DNA from: Salmonella enterica subsp. diarizonae
GTDB lineage: Bacteria > Pseudomonadota > Gammaproteobacteria > Enterobacterales > Enterobacteriaceae
Length of the DNA: 64,000 bases
Assembly: GCF_008692785.1 (NCBI RefSeq)
Contig: NZ_VXJV01000002.1
Coordinates: 186,001-250,000, forward strand
Reading direction: 5' to 3'
Shown here: piece after piece, positions 40,401-50,875 of the stretch
Layout of the letters: each line of letters starts with the position of its first letter
Position numbering within the stretch: the stretch's first letter is position 1
Translations under genes and position numbers: made by a program
Notes under the pieces: model-generated
The model's database searches: none
Seen by the model: only the letters and a program-made list of their open reading frames with translations
Told to the model about the DNA's origin: nothing

Positions 40401-41909
40401 TTATTGTTGCGGCAACGCCGGAACGTCCGGTACGGAAAGCGCCGGCATCCCAAACAGGCCGACAAAGTCTTCCAACGGCATTTTTTGTCCGTTGAGCATG
40501 ATCTGGCCATTGGCGTACTGCAAGCTGGAGGCGATGGTATTATCCTTCAGCGTTGTCAGTCTGAACATCTGACCCATTGCAGACAGCCCCTGCACCTGTT
40601 GTTTTGCCAGTTTTTCCGCATCATCCTGCTGATAGCCTTCCAGTTTTGCTATCTGCGTCATAAACTCGACCGCCATGTCCATCGGAATTGCCAGTTTCGC
40701 ATCCAGCGATTTCACGGAGCGGTCGACTTCCTGCGCCAACGTTTGCGGTTGTGCCGTTGTGGTTGCCGGATCTTTCAGGAACAGCGACAGATTCAGCGTG
40801 GTTTCCCCTTTGGCGTTTTTCCAGCTAAGCGGCGCCAGGGTCAGCACCGGATCGCCTTTTAACAGCACGGGGAGGGCGCTAAAGAACGCTTCGGTGACTT
40901 TTTGCTGATAAAGCTCAGGATTCTGCGCCACATCCGGCTGATTCAGCAGCGCCTGCGTTTGCGCATGATATTGCTGGCTAAACTGGTGCCAGGCTTCGCC
41001 GTCGATTTGACCGACTTTCAGCGTTAATTTACCGCTGCCCAAATCCTGATTCTGTACTTTCAGGCTGTTAAGCGAGTAATCCAACTGGCTATTAATGGTT
41101 TTTCCGTCATTGACCAGATCGGACTTGCCGGCAATTTCCATCCCTTCCAGCACCGCCATCTCTTTACCTTCAATGGCGATGGACAGCTTATCCAGCGTTA
41201 ACTTTTGGTCGCCTACACGCTCGTCAAAGCTTGCCAGTTTACTGGTACCGTCTGTTTTCAAATTATTAAAGGTGAGTTGCACCTTTTGATTATATTCGTT
41301 AACGGCATCGACCAGACCGCTCTGCGCTTCGCCTGACAGCGAAACCACATTACCGTCTTTATCGGCGTTAAGCTGGAACTCCCCGCCGCTAAAGGCGACC
41401 TTTTCACCGGCATTCTCGTAGTTTAACGGCTTGAGAGAGATATCGGAGCGGGTATCGCCGCCATAACCAATGCGGGTATTGATGACAAAGGGCGCGTCGC
41501 CTTTCGCGATATCAAAGAGTGGTTTTGCCGCATCGTTATTCACCAGCGTGGTTTTTACCGATGCCATAGAAGGGATCAGATTGAGCGTTTTGAGCTGGGC
41601 GAGCGGGAAGGGGCCATGTGAAACAGATTCGTCCAGCACAATGCTTTGCCCGGGTTTCAACCAGGTATTGTCTGCGCCGGCAACCGGTTTGACGACCAGT
41701 TGCAGATGGCTACTGAACACGCCGCGCTGGTAGTTTTGATAACTTAATTCAACACCGGCCTCCGGCGCAGTACGCTTGAGCTGTTCATTGGCCTGAGTCA
41801 CCATTTCTGAAAGATGGTTCTCCAGCTTTTTCCCCGTATACCAGGCGCCGCCTGTCCAGACGATGCCAAGTGCAATCACTACACCTGCAGCTACCAGTGT
41901 TTTTTTCAT
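40401..41909 (-). CDS. ydgA: DUF945 family protein YdgA
   Basis: A 502-residue envelope protein with an N-terminal hydrophobic anchor (about 5-24: LVAAGVVIALGIVWTGGAWY) and a large periplasmic domain. It belongs to the DUF945 family. In E. coli it has been found in the inner membrane as a possible dimer; its role is unknown. It lies between malI and manA with a manA terminator close upstream. Confidence 0.9.
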   Translation of the reverse strand: MKKTLVAAGVVIALGIVWTGGAWYTGKKLENHLSEMVTQANEQLKRTAPEAGVELSYQNYQRGVFSSHLQLVVKPVAGADNTWLKPGQSIVLDESVSHGPFPLAQLKTLNLIPSMASVKTTLVNNDAAKPLFDIAKGDAPFVINTRIGYGGDTRSDISLKPLNYENAGEKVAFSGGEFQLNADKDGNVVSLSGEAQSGLVDAVNEYNQKVQLTFNNLKTDGTSKLASFDERVGDQKLTLDKLSIAIEGKEMAVLEGMEIAGKSDLVNDGKTINSQLDYSLNSLKVQNQDLGSGKLTLKVGQIDGEAWHQFSQQYHAQTQALLNQPDVAQNPELYQQKVTEAFFSALPVLLKGDPVLTLAPLSWKNAKGETTLNLSLFLKDPATTTAQPQTLAQEVDRSVKSLDAKLAIPMDMAVEFMTQIAKLEGYQQDDAEKLAKQQVQGLSAMGQMFRLTTLKDNTIASSLQYANGQIMLNGQKMPLEDFVGLFGMPALSVPDVPALPQQ

Positions 41910-41924
41910 ATCAATTGTCCATAA

Positions 41925-41954
41925 AAATGAAACCAGGCGGATTAAACCGCCTGG
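41925..41954 (-). terminator. Intrinsic terminator of manA
   Basis: CCAGGCGG (41933-41940) pairs with CCGCCTGG (41947-41954) around ATTAAA. The minus-strand continuation is TTTCATTTTTAT. Confidence 0.75.
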
Positions 41955-42011
41955 AGGAGTTTTACGTCTCTTATAAGCTTAGCAAGAGTTGTTAAAAAAT
42001 TCAGTATGTTG

Positions 42012-43187
42012 CTACAGCTTGTTATAAACACGCGCTAAACGGCCCGTGCCGCTGGCGTTAACCGGAGACTCATCCGCGCCGATAAAGGCAGATTCACCCG
42101 GCTTCAGTACCAGACGCTGTTCATCTTTCCGTAACACCGCCTCACCCTCAACGCAGAACAGAATCGCGGCGCTGTGTTGGCCGATGCTCGTCTCCTGAAG
42201 CGCCAGGTCGTGCAGTGAAAAGGCAAAGTCGTCAACCGGAATTGGGAAGTCCAGCTCCGCGCCGCTTTTCACCGGGGCAGTCAGCAACTCGCTGGCAGGT
42301 TTAGGTTCGAACTTCACGTTCGCGACCAGCTCAGGGATGTCGATATATTTTGGCGTAAGGCCAGCGCGCAGAACGTTATCGGAGTTCGCCATGACTTCCA
42401 GCGCAACGCCCTGCAAATAAGCATGAGGTGTTTCGGCAAACAGGAACATCGCCTCGCCGGGATTCAGTTTGACCACATTCAGCAACAAAGGAGAGAAAAG
42501 CCCGCTGTCGTCAGGATAATACTCTGAAATCACGCGGATCGTTTGCCACGGTTCGCCTTGCTGGCTGTTAAGTGCCGCTTTGAGTACGGCTAACGCGCGG
42601 GATTTTTCTTCGCCTTGCATATTCAACAGGCTGGCGAAAAGCTGGCTCAGACGTTCAGCGTTCGGCGCCTGCAAAAAGTGGGCGATAGCGGAATGCGCGC
42701 CAGCGATAGGTTGCAGTAAAGAGACAATGTCAGAAAATTCGCGGAACGCATTCATCGCCAGGAAAGGCGTCAGGGCAAAAACCAGCTCTGGTTTATGGTT
42801 AGGATCTTTATAGTTCCGCTCTGCGGCGTCCATTGGTATACCCGCCGCATTTTCTTTAGCGAAACCTATTTCGGAGTTGCGCTTATTCGGGTGCACCTGA
42901 ATAGAGAGCGGCTGCGCGGCGCACAGTACTTTAAACAGAAACGGCAGTTCGCCGAAACGGTTGGCGACCGCTTCGCCCAGCAGGGCGGTTTTATTATTTT
43001 CGATGACGTCACGCAGGGAGACGGTTTCGCCGTGGGCAGTGGTGATTCGCGAGCTGCTTTTGGGATGCGCGCCCATCCAGAGTTCAGCCTGTGGCTGCTG
43101 CTGCGGATTTGCTATGCCATAAAGTTCCGTTAACGCAGTTTTACTTCCCCAGGCATAGTTTTGCACTGAGTTAATGAGTTTTTGCAT
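42012..43187 (-). CDS. manA: Mannose-6-phosphate isomerase
   Basis: Interconverts mannose-6-P and fructose-6-P, linking mannose use to GDP-mannose and O-antigen precursor supply. The 391 residues start MQKLINSVQNYAWG at 43187; ten upstream codons in frame are not conserved. Zinc ligands lie in SIQVHPNK, KPELVFAL and ETPHAYLQG. It is a single gene, divergent from fumA across 199 bp. Confidence 0.97.
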   Translation of the reverse strand: MQKLINSVQNYAWGSKTALTELYGIANPQQQPQAELWMGAHPKSSSRITTAHGETVSLRDVIENNKTALLGEAVANRFGELPFLFKVLCAAQPLSIQVHPNKRNSEIGFAKENAAGIPMDAAERNYKDPNHKPELVFALTPFLAMNAFREFSDIVSLLQPIAGAHSAIAHFLQAPNAERLSQLFASLLNMQGEEKSRALAVLKAALNSQQGEPWQTIRVISEYYPDDSGLFSPLLLNVVKLNPGEAMFLFAETPHAYLQGVALEVMANSDNVLRAGLTPKYIDIPELVANVKFEPKPASELLTAPVKSGAELDFPIPVDDFAFSLHDLALQETSIGQHSAAILFCVEGEAVLRKDEQRLVLKPGESAFIGADESPVNASGTGRLARVYNKL

Positions 43188-43386
43188 TATCAAGCCCTGT
43201 TTCAATGTGGAAATCAATGGGAGGTATTAAACCAAGAAACCCGCATGAAGTAACCTCCGGGCGTAAAAAGTCGTACTTGTCTCAGTTTTTGTTAAAAAAT
43301 TGTGTAGGATAGTGTAACTCGCTTTTAGTCGGGCAATGGAACACCTGCCCAGAGAATAACCATACCGAGCGGTAAGTGAGAGCACA

Positions 43387-45033
43387 ATGTCAAACAAACC
43401 CTTCTTTTATCAAGACCCTTTTCCCCTCAAAAAGGACGCTACCGAGTATTACTTGTTGACCAGCGAACATGTTTCCGTCGCTGAATTTGAAGGACAAGAG
43501 ATCCTGAAAGTCGCGCCGGAAGCGTTAACGTTGTTGGCGCGTCAGGCCTTCCATGATGCGTCTTTTATGCTACGTCCGGCGCATCAGCAGCAGGTGGCGG
43601 ATATTCTGCGCGATCCGCAGGCCAGTGAAAACGACAAATATGTCGCGCTGCAATTCCTGCGAAACTCCGATATCGCGGCTAAGGGCGTGTTGCCCACCTG
43701 CCAGGATACCGGTACGGCCATTATTGTCGGCAAAAAAGGCCAACGCGTCTGGACTGGCGGAGGTGATGAAGCGGCGCTGGCTCGTGGCGTGTATAACACC
43801 TATATCGAAGACAACCTGCGCTATTCGCAAAACGCGGCGCTGGATATGTACAAAGAGGTCAATACCGGTACCAACCTGCCGGCGCAGATCGATCTCTACA
43901 GCGTCGATGGCGATGAATATAAATTCCTCTGTATCGCTAAAGGCGGCGGATCGGCGAATAAAACCTACCTCTATCAGGAAACAAAAGCGCTTTTGACGCC
44001 GGGTAAGCTCAAAAATTATCTCGTCGATAAGATGCGTACGCTGGGCACTGCCGCCTGTCCGCCGTATCACATTGCGTTTGTCATTGGCGGCACCTCGGCG
44101 GAAGCGAATCTGAAAACCGTTAAGCTGGCCTCGGCAAAATACTATGATGCGCTACCGATCGAAGGAAATGAACACGGGCAGGCATTCCGCGATATTGAGC
44201 TGGAAAAAGAATTGTTGCTTGAGGCGCAAAATCTTGGCTTAGGCGCGCAGTTCGGCGGCAAGTATTTCGCTCACGATATTCGTGTTATCCGATTGCCGCG
44301 TCACGGGGCATCGTGTCCGGTAGGTATGGGCGTGTCCTGCTCCGCGGATCGAAATATTAAAGCGAAGATCAACCGGGAAGGGATCTGGATCGAGAAGCTG
44401 GAGCGCAATCCCGGTAAATATATTCCAGAGGCGCTGCGCCAGGCGGGAGAGGGCGAGGCGGTGCGCGTTGATCTTAACCGTCCCATGAGCGAGATACTGC
44501 AACAACTGTCGCAGTATCCGGTATCAACGCGCCTGTCGCTGAACGGCACGATTATTGTAGGCCGTGACATTGCGCACGCTAAACTGAAAGAGCGGATGGA
44601 CAGAGGCGAAGGTTTGCCGCAGTACATCAAAGATCATCCTATCTATTATGCGGGGCCGGCAAAAACGCCGGAAGGTTACGCCTCCGGGTCGCTTGGGCCG
44701 ACTACTGCAGGGCGGATGGACTCCTATGTTGATCAGCTCCAGTCGCAGGGCGGCAGTATGATCATGCTCGCGAAAGGCAACCGTAGCCAGCAGGTAACCG
44801 ATGCCTGTAAGAAACATGGCGGCTTCTACCTGGGCAGTATCGGTGGCCCGGCAGCCGTCCTGGCGCAGGGCAGTATCAAGCGCCTGGAGTGTGTGGAATA
44901 TCCTGAACTGGGCATGGAGGCTATCTGGAAAATCGAAGTGGAGGATTTTCCGGCCTTTATTCTGGTGGATGATAAAGGCAACGATTTCTTCCAGCAGATT
45001 CAGACATCGCAGTGCGCACGCTGCGTTAAGTAA
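43387..45033 (+). CDS. fumA: Fumarase A, class I (4Fe-4S)
   Basis: Aerobic and microaerobic hydration of fumarate to malate in the TCA cycle, using an oxygen-labile [4Fe-4S] cluster. The 548 residues match FumA. Cluster cysteines are Cys105 in LPTCQDTGT, one in GTAACPPYH and one in [10 protein letters not shown]. It precedes fumC by 167 bp with a GC-rich hairpin and a REP between them, so fumC is likely to have its own promoter. Confidence 0.97.
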   Translation: MSNKPFFYQDPFPLKKDATEYYLLTSEHVSVAEFEGQEILKVAPEALTLLARQAFHDASFMLRPAHQQQVADILRDPQASENDKYVALQFLRNSDIAAKGVLPTCQDTGTAIIVGKKGQRVWTGGGDEAALARGVYNTYIEDNLRYSQNAALDMYKEVNTGTNLPAQIDLYSVDGDEYKFLCIAKGGGSANKTYLYQETKALLTPGKLKNYLVDKMRTLGTAACPPYHIAFVIGGTSAEANLKTVKLASAKYYDALPIEGNEHGQAFRDIELEKELLLEAQNLGLGAQFGGKYFAHDIRVIRLPRHGASCPVGMGVSCSADRNIKAKINREGIWIEKLERNPGKYIPEALRQAGEGEAVRVDLNRPMSEILQQLSQYPVSTRLSLNGTIIVGRDIAHAKLKERMDRGEGLPQYIKDHPIYYAGPAKTPEGYASGSLGPTTAGRMDSYVDQLQSQGGSMIMLAKGNRSQQVTDACKKHGGFYLGSIGGPAAVLAQGSIKRLECVEYPELGMEAIWKIEVEDFPAFILVDDKGNDFFQQIQTSQCARCVK

Positions 45034-45038
45034 CATTG

Positions 45039-45056
45039 CCGCCCTGCGGGGCGGTA
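45039..45056 (+). terminator. GC-rich hairpin after fumA
   Basis: CCGCCC and GGGCGG flank a short loop directly after the fumA stop. It has no T tract and may serve as an RNA 3'-end stabiliser rather than a terminator. Confidence 0.5.
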
Positions 45057-45072
45057 ACATTATTCGCTATTT

Positions 45073-45108
45073 TGCCGGAGGGCGGCGCAAGCGCTTTATC
45101 CGGTCTAC
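45073..45108. repeat. REP element between fumA and fumC
   Basis: GCCGGAGGGCGGCGCAAGCG followed by CTTTATCCGGTCTAC is a typical enteric REP unit. It lies in the intergenic stretch upstream of fumC. Confidence 0.8.
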
Positions 45109-45200
45109 ACCGTTGTGTTGTTATCGTTAATACTCATAAGACCGCAAACATGTGGGCAATGTTGACACATGACCTCATCAACTTGAGTAAGGAGCAGGTA

Positions 45201-46604
45201 ATGGTAACGGTACGCCGCGAGAAAGATTCAATGGGCGCGATTGAAGTCCCGGCAGATAAACTGTGGGGGGCGCAGACTCAACGTTCGCTGGAACATTTTC
45301 GGATTTCCACGGAGAAAATGCCCGTCTCGCTCATCCACGCGCTGGCGTTGACCAAGCGCGCCGCTGCGAAGGTCAACCAGGATTTAGGGTTGCTGGCGGC
45401 GGAAAAAGCCAGCGCGATTATCCAGGCGGCTGATGAAGTGCTGGCGGGAAAACATGCTGATGAGTTTCCGCTGGCGATCTGGCAGACCGGGTCCGGTACG
45501 CAAAGCAACATGAATATGAATGAAGTGTTAGCGAACCGCGCCAGTGAAATTTTGGGTGGCGTTCGCGGTATGGAACGCAAGGTGCATCCCAATGATGACG
45601 TCAATAAGAGTCAAAGCTCAAACGATGTTTTCCCAACCGCGATGCACGTAGCGGCGTTGCTGGCGTTACGCGAACACCTCATCCCGCAATTATCCGCATT
45701 AACGGATACGCTTCGCGATAAATCCCACGCTTTCGCCGATATTGTCAAAATTGGCCGTACTCACCTGCAGGATGCGACGCCGCTCACTTTAGGCCAGGAG
45801 ATTTCCGGTTGGGTAGCTATGCTGGAACATAACCTCAGGCACATTGAGCACAGTTTACCGCATGTCGCGGAACTGGCGCTCGGCGGAACCGCAGTGGGGA
45901 CAGGGCTCAATACCCACCCGGAATATGCCCGGCGCGTCGCCGAGGAACTGGCGATAATTACCGCTGCGCCGTTTGTTACCGCCCCCAATAAATTCGAAGC
46001 GCTGGCAACCTGTGACGCGTTGGTACAGGCGCATGGCGCATTAAAAGGACTGGCGACCTCGCTCATGAAAATCGCCAACGATGTTCGCTGGCTGGCGTCC
46101 GGCCCGCGCTGCGGCATTGGCGAGATTGCTATCCCGGAGAATGAGCCAGGGAGCTCTATCATGCCTGGTAAAGTGAACCCGACCCAGTGTGAAGCGGTAA
46201 CGATGTTATGCTGCCAGGTGATGGGTAACGATGTGGCCATCAATATGGGGGGCGCATCAGGCAACTTTGAGCTCAACGTGTATCGTCCGATGGTTATTCA
46301 TAATTTTCTGCAAACGGTGCGCCTGCTGGCCGATGGCATGGAGAGTTTCAATAAACACTGTGCGTCAGGAATCGCGCCAAACCGCGAGCGTATTACGCAG
46401 TTGCTGAATGAGTCGCTGATGCTGGTCACTGCACTCAATACGCACATTGGTTACGATAAAGCGGCGGAGATTGCGAAGAAGGCGCATAAAGAAGGGCTGA
46501 CGCTCAAAGCCTCAGCCGTGGCATTAGGGTACCTTAGCGACGCGGAGTTCGACGCCTGGGTACGTCCGGAGTTGATGGTTGGCAGTATGACGCCGGGACG
46601 TTAA
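45201..46604 (+). CDS. fumC: Fumarase C, class II
   Basis: An iron-independent fumarase that replaces FumA under superoxide stress or low iron; in E. coli it belongs to the SoxRS regulon. The 467 residues start [12 protein letters not shown] at 45201 with SD AAGGAG; the frame is open 55 codons further upstream without a good start. The superfamily signature is [15 protein letters not shown], and the catalytic His lies in [10 protein letters not shown]. Its TAA stop shares TTAA with the convergent tus stop. Confidence 0.98.
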   Translation: MVTVRREKDSMGAIEVPADKLWGAQTQRSLEHFRISTEKMPVSLIHALALTKRAAAKVNQDLGLLAAEKASAIIQAADEVLAGKHADEFPLAIWQTGSGTQSNMNMNEVLANRASEILGGVRGMERKVHPNDDVNKSQSSNDVFPTAMHVAALLALREHLIPQLSALTDTLRDKSHAFADIVKIGRTHLQDATPLTLGQEISGWVAMLEHNLRHIEHSLPHVAELALGGTAVGTGLNTHPEYARRVAEELAIITAAPFVTAPNKFEALATCDALVQAHGALKGLATSLMKIANDVRWLASGPRCGIGEIAIPENEPGSSIMPGKVNPTQCEAVTMLCCQVMGNDVAINMGGASGNFELNVYRPMVIHNFLQTVRLLADGMESFNKHCASGIAPNRERITQLLNESLMLVTALNTHIGYDKAAEIAKKAHKEGLTLKASAVALGYLSDAEFDAWVRPELMVGSMTPGR

Positions 46605-47530
46605 TCCGCCACATACAGGTGCAGTCGCGGGATAATCAGTCGCAGCGGCTGCGCCTGTGGTTTAAAACGGTGCTGAATATTATCTGCGTCATAGTTTTCC
46701 AGCCCGCCAATATCCGGCGCGCCAGCGCCATTGTCCGTGTTGATTAACGCGATAATCGGCGTGGGGCAGGCGTGTTGCACCTGTTTCTGCTGGCCTTTAT
46801 ACCAGATGCGGGCGATCGGCTGTACTTTAACCGGGCGCTTAATCTTGAGTCGGGCCTGCTGCGGTAAGGCGGCGATATCCTGATATTCCCGTTCCAGCTT
46901 GAATTGCCATTGTTCGCGCGTCCACGGCGGGACGCTACGAGGCGACGCGAGGCTTTTTTTCAACTGGCTCAGAACCTCATCCCGGCTTAAGTTTTTAATA
47001 ATATGTTTATTTGCCCAACCGAAACGTATGGTGGCGGGGTTATTGATAAGCGTCAGCGTGCGGTAAGCGTTCAGCGTAATTAAGCCGGGTAGATGCCGAT
47101 GCACCCACTCAAAACGTGCCGCCGAGGGAAGGCCGGACTCTACCGTAACCATCTGCTCGAAGGTGGTTTTCAACTGGTTAATGCGTTGTACCTGATTTTC
47201 CAGATCTGACTGCGTTGCATTATCCACTTGATAGCATAAGACGCCAGGCAGGCGGACGGCGGCTTTACTGCTGCGGTTTTCGGACTGCTGTTGAATAAAC
47301 AAATGACGATAGTGACGTAGCGCCAGCGTTTCGGCCTCTTTCCCCAGATGTTGCGTCACCTCGATAGTGTCCAGCGGCGCATGTTCCGCCTCTTTGGTCA
47401 CCTGAGGCAGTGAAAAGACACGGGCGATAAGTAGCGAATGCTGTTGTAGATTATCCGTCAGCACCGCCAGGTGTTGTTCTATCTGGCGAAAAGTGCCATT
47501 CAGGCGTTCAACGAGATCGTAGCGGGACAT
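46601..47530 (-). CDS. tus: Replication terminus site-binding protein Tus
   Basis: Binds Ter sites and blocks replication forks in one direction. The 309 residues start [11 protein letters not shown] at 47530; four upstream codons would overlap the Ter site and are not conserved. The core regions [27 protein letters not shown] and [11 protein letters not shown] are typical of Tus. A Ter site lies 11 bp upstream of the start, so Tus can repress its own synthesis. The stop overlaps fumC in a shared TTAA. Confidence 0.97.
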   Translation of the reverse strand: MSRYDLVERLNGTFRQIEQHLAVLTDNLQQHSLLIARVFSLPQVTKEAEHAPLDTIEVTQHLGKEAETLALRHYRHLFIQQQSENRSSKAAVRLPGVLCYQVDNATQSDLENQVQRINQLKTTFEQMVTVESGLPSAARFEWVHRHLPGLITLNAYRTLTLINNPATIRFGWANKHIIKNLSRDEVLSQLKKSLASPRSVPPWTREQWQFKLEREYQDIAALPQQARLKIKRPVKVQPIARIWYKGQQKQVQHACPTPIIALINTDNGAGAPDIGGLENYDADNIQHRFKPQAQPLRLIIPRLHLYVAD

Positions 47531-47540
47531 TGTATCATTC

Positions 47541-47563
47541 ACTTTAGTTACAACATACTATCT
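47541..47563 (-). promoter_or_regulatory. Ter replication arrest site (TerB-like) upstream of tus
   Basis: On the minus strand the site reads AGATAG followed by TATGTTGTAACTAAAGT, a near-copy of E. coli TerB. The core GTATGTTGTAACTAAA and the G at position 6 (the C6 partner needed for fork arrest) are kept. It would also repress tus. Confidence 0.93.
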
Positions 47564-47604
47564 GTATAGCACAATTTCCGCAGCTCAACCAGCGTGCAAA
47601 AAAG

Positions 47605-48906
47605 TCAGGCAGTGGTCATACCGGGAATCGCGTGCCAGACCGGCCAGCGAAAGCTAAATTTTGCGCCACCCAGTTCGCTATCGTCACAGGCGACGCTACC
47701 GCCCATCGCCAGCGCGATAGAGTGTACGATGGCGAGCCCAAGCCCGCAGCCGCCTGTCGCACGGTCTCTACTGGGGTCGAGTCTGACAAAAGGTTCAAAT
47801 ACGCGCTCTCGCGCATCCGCCTCAATGCCGGGGCCATCATCTTCGACTATCAGCGTTGCCTGACTACCGTCGAGTAACAGACTGACCTGAACGGTGGTAC
47901 GACTGTAGCGCAGCGCATTATTCAGCAGGTTATCCAGTACTCGCGCCATTAACCGCATATCAAGCGCGCCATAATCGCCGGTTACACAGATAAGAAGGTT
48001 TACGGCGCGTTCCGGGTTCACGCTCTGCACATCCTGCAAATGCGCGCTCAACCAGGCGGGGAGATCGGGTTCGGTCAGCATCAGTTCATTTTGTGGTCGG
48101 TCAAGGCGCGCATAGGTGAGCAGCTCTTCAATCAGCGCTTCCAGTTGACCAATATCGCGATTGAGCGCCTGTGATTCCGGCTGTGTCAGATTTTCACTCA
48201 TTTCAAGCCGATAGCGTAAACGTACCAGCGGTGTGCGAAGCTCGTGGGCGATACCGTCAATCAACTGTTTTTTACTGGCGATCAGGGCATTAATATTATC
48301 CGCCATCTGGTTGAACGCTACGCCGAGACGTTCGAAACTGGAGCCATTATCGAAATGCAGGCGTTCAGTCAAATGACCCTCGCCAAAGCGCTGCGCGGCG
48401 GATTCGAGCCTGAGCATCTCTTGCCAGTGCGGGCGCATCCAGATAAACACAGGAAAGGCGAGAGAAAACGCGATGAGTGCCATTAAGGCGATATCCAGCA
48501 GTCGCATTTGATGCAGGAAATAGAGATAGGGAACAGGGCCGACTGCCAGGACGTAATGGCTGCGCGGGATACGCTGAATAAAGGTGTATTGCTCGTCAAG
48601 CGCGACAATATCGCCTTCACGCAGTCGCTGAGTGGTAGCGGCATCAAGCTTATAGTGATTTAACGGTTCAACGCGTAAATCGAAAGAGAGGTTCAGGTCC
48701 ATCTCTTTCAGCGTTTTCCCCCATTCACGCGGCGGAATTTCCCGCAGTTCGCTGCGCATTAGATAAAGCGAACTTTTCATCAGATCGTCAAGCGATTGTC
48801 TGCCCGCGCGTTCGGCGGTGAATTTGTACACCAGCCCGACCAATAATGTCATGACCAGAAAACAGACGAACAGCAAAAGGTAAAACTGCACAAACAGCTT
48901 TTTCAT
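47605..48906 (-). CDS. rstB: Sensor histidine kinase RstB
   Basis: A membrane sensor kinase of the RstB/RstA pair. The 433 residues start at the ATG 48906; a GTG six bases upstream is possible. Two membrane helices (about 3-27 and 134-155) bracket a periplasmic sensor, followed by HAMP, the phospho-histidine in DGIAHELRTPL (about residue 222-232) and the ATPase boxes LLNNALRYS, VEDDGPGI and GCGLGLAIV. In E. coli it is next to rstA; here rstA lies about 3.6 kb away. Confidence 0.95.
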   Translation of the reverse strand: MKKLFVQFYLLLFVCFLVMTLLVGLVYKFTAERAGRQSLDDLMKSSLYLMRSELREIPPREWGKTLKEMDLNLSFDLRVEPLNHYKLDAATTQRLREGDIVALDEQYTFIQRIPRSHYVLAVGPVPYLYFLHQMRLLDIALMALIAFSLAFPVFIWMRPHWQEMLRLESAAQRFGEGHLTERLHFDNGSSFERLGVAFNQMADNINALIASKKQLIDGIAHELRTPLVRLRYRLEMSENLTQPESQALNRDIGQLEALIEELLTYARLDRPQNELMLTEPDLPAWLSAHLQDVQSVNPERAVNLLICVTGDYGALDMRLMARVLDNLLNNALRYSRTTVQVSLLLDGSQATLIVEDDGPGIEADARERVFEPFVRLDPSRDRATGGCGLGLAIVHSIALAMGGSVACDDSELGGAKFSFRWPVWHAIPGMTTA

Positions 48907-49017
48907 CAACACCCACCGGATATCAATACATTAACTCTATCGCGGCGCTGGCGGAAAAGATTTCCCGTCAGTGCCGTTGGTGGGTTATAAAAGCAGGCTT
49001 TGCGTCAACTGACAACC

Positions 49018-50718
49018 TCATTGTCCGGTGTTAAGGTCCGGACTTTCGTGAACAATGCGTCCATCGACAAGCGTCAAAAGAGCGCGGATGGTATCAATTC
49101 TGTCTTCCGGCATCGTCATAAATGGCTGATTGAGTACCGCCAGATCGGCCTGTTTGCCGATGCTAAGCTGCCCTCGGTTTTGTTCGGCAAAGGTGAGCCA
49201 GGCGGCATGGCGTGTATATAACGTTAGCGCTTCCAGACGCGTGAGCCGTTCGCTGGCGGGTTTACGCACGGAACCGCCTGATGCTATGCCCGTGATATGA
49301 TATTCAATAGCGTGCCAGACGCCGGCAATGCCAATACGCGTCGAATCGGTGCCGCCAGCCACGACAAGCCCTTTATCCAGCGCCAGTCGAACCGGCGGCG
49401 AATTGTCTGTCGCGTAGGGTGGGTTGGCGTCGCGGATGGCAAGCCCCTCAAAGTAAGGCCCCATTTGCACAGTGTATGCCAGGCCCAGCTTACGCATTCG
49501 TTCAAGTGTCTGTGGCGAGCCGGTATTCAGATGCGCAATAGACCAGCGGAGAGGGCGCAGATCGTACTGCTGCGCTACCTGCTCAAAAATCGTCAATATC
49601 GTGTCGGCGCTGTCGTCGGTATAAGCGTGGATCTCAAGCGGTATTCCCCGTTTTGCCGCAAACATCGCGACCTGGCGAAGTGCGGTTTTGTCCTGCTCTG
49701 AGGAAGAAAATCCTGGGGCCATCCGCACGCCGTCATTCATTCTGGCCACCAGGCTTTCCCCCAGACCAAGAAAAGCCAGTTGCCCATCATCGGCGCGCGG
49801 CGGGCGAAAGGCCATGAGGTTGCTGAACCACTGCGCTTCATGACCTTTCGCTTCCGGCTGTACCGGAATGCGATACCCCACGCGCAGCGGTAAATCCCCC
49901 TGGTTTCGCATTGCAAATAATGGCTCATAAGCGGCGGCAGGTCCGGCAGAGGGGTCGATGATGCCGGTCACGCCGCGCGCGTTCATATCAGCGAAAAATT
50001 GCCGCAGACCGCCCTCATGATCGGCATCACTACTTATGCTGGCAAAAAGCTGGTTAAATGCGGCGATATCGCCAAATAATTTCCCTGTGGCGCTACCTTT
50101 TGCGTCGCGCTCTACGCGGATTCCCGCTAAATCAGGAGGAGGGGCGGCGTTAAGGCCAAGTACGTCTATACCGCGCTGATTCACCAATGCATAGTCGTAA
50201 AGATACTGGATATAAACCGGGTGTTCGGGAAGAGCGTGGTTAAGTTCGGCTACCGTCGGTGCCCGGTTTTCTGCAAATTGCGCTGGTATCCACGATCCCA
50301 CTACGGCTACCCATTGATCGTGGGGACGACGGTTAGCGTCCGCGCGTAATTTATCCAGCGCGTCTTTAAGCGAAGGGCTGTCGTACCAGTAGGTTTCGAA
50401 TGTCCAGGTTTGTCCGCCGCGAATGGCATGGATGTGGGTATCTGTCAGACCGGGTATCACGGTTTTACCCTGTAGATCGATGGTACGGGTATGGTTGCCG
50501 CGCCATTCATCTGTCGCCGTATCATCGCCAATCGCCACAATCCGCGAGCCGGAAATCGCCAGCGCGCTGGCCTGCGGCTGGGCATCATTCAGAGTGATGA
50601 TATTACCGTTATGCAAAATAATATCGGCTGCGGGGCGGGCGGCGGTGGCTGCGCCTGTGGCCGTGAGCAGAAAAAGGAGAGCGGTTCTGGAAATCAGAGA
50701 TGGGGCGAGACTGAGCAT
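49018..50718 (-). CDS. Putative exported metal-dependent amidohydrolase (YtcJ-like)
   Basis: A 566-residue amidohydrolase of the YtcJ/amidohydrolase-3 type. It begins with a signal-like segment (MLSLAPSLISRTALLFLL ... ATAA) and so is probably periplasmic. Metal-site landmarks are visible: TDTHIHA, LEIHAYTDD, SIAHLNTG and the Asp in AGGTDSTR. I chose ATG 50718 because AGGA is eight bases upstream; ATG 50724 is an alternative two residues longer, and the frame is open further up. The substrate is unknown. It lies 111 bp upstream of rstB on the same strand and could be co-transcribed with it. E. coli K-12 has no gene here. Confidence 0.8.
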   Translation of the reverse strand: MLSLAPSLISRTALLFLLTATGAATAARPAADIILHNGNIITLNDAQPQASALAISGSRIVAIGDDTATDEWRGNHTRTIDLQGKTVIPGLTDTHIHAIRGGQTWTFETYWYDSPSLKDALDKLRADANRRPHDQWVAVVGSWIPAQFAENRAPTVAELNHALPEHPVYIQYLYDYALVNQRGIDVLGLNAAPPPDLAGIRVERDAKGSATGKLFGDIAAFNQLFASISSDADHEGGLRQFFADMNARGVTGIIDPSAGPAAAYEPLFAMRNQGDLPLRVGYRIPVQPEAKGHEAQWFSNLMAFRPPRADDGQLAFLGLGESLVARMNDGVRMAPGFSSSEQDKTALRQVAMFAAKRGIPLEIHAYTDDSADTILTIFEQVAQQYDLRPLRWSIAHLNTGSPQTLERMRKLGLAYTVQMGPYFEGLAIRDANPPYATDNSPPVRLALDKGLVVAGGTDSTRIGIAGVWHAIEYHITGIASGGSVRKPASERLTRLEALTLYTRHAAWLTFAEQNRGQLSIGKQADLAVLNQPFMTMPEDRIDTIRALLTLVDGRIVHESPDLNTGQ

Positions 50719-50828
50719 TAGCATGTTCCTTTTTTCGGGCGATGAGCAAAAGATATGGGGTGAACAAAAATTGTTCAATTCGTGCCCGGGGAACGGTGCG
50801 TTCTGTTTTTAGAACAGTAGTGACAAAA

Positions 50829-50857
50829 ATAGAAAAGCCCGCCAAAATAGCGGGCTT
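50829..50857 (-). terminator. Intrinsic terminator of the porin gene
   Basis: AAGCCCGC (50835-50842) pairs with 50850-50857 around CAAAATA. The minus-strand continuation TTTTCTATTTTTG is T-rich. It separates the porin from the amidohydrolase gene. Confidence 0.85.
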
Positions 50858-50875
50858 GAGAATAATTAATAAAAA

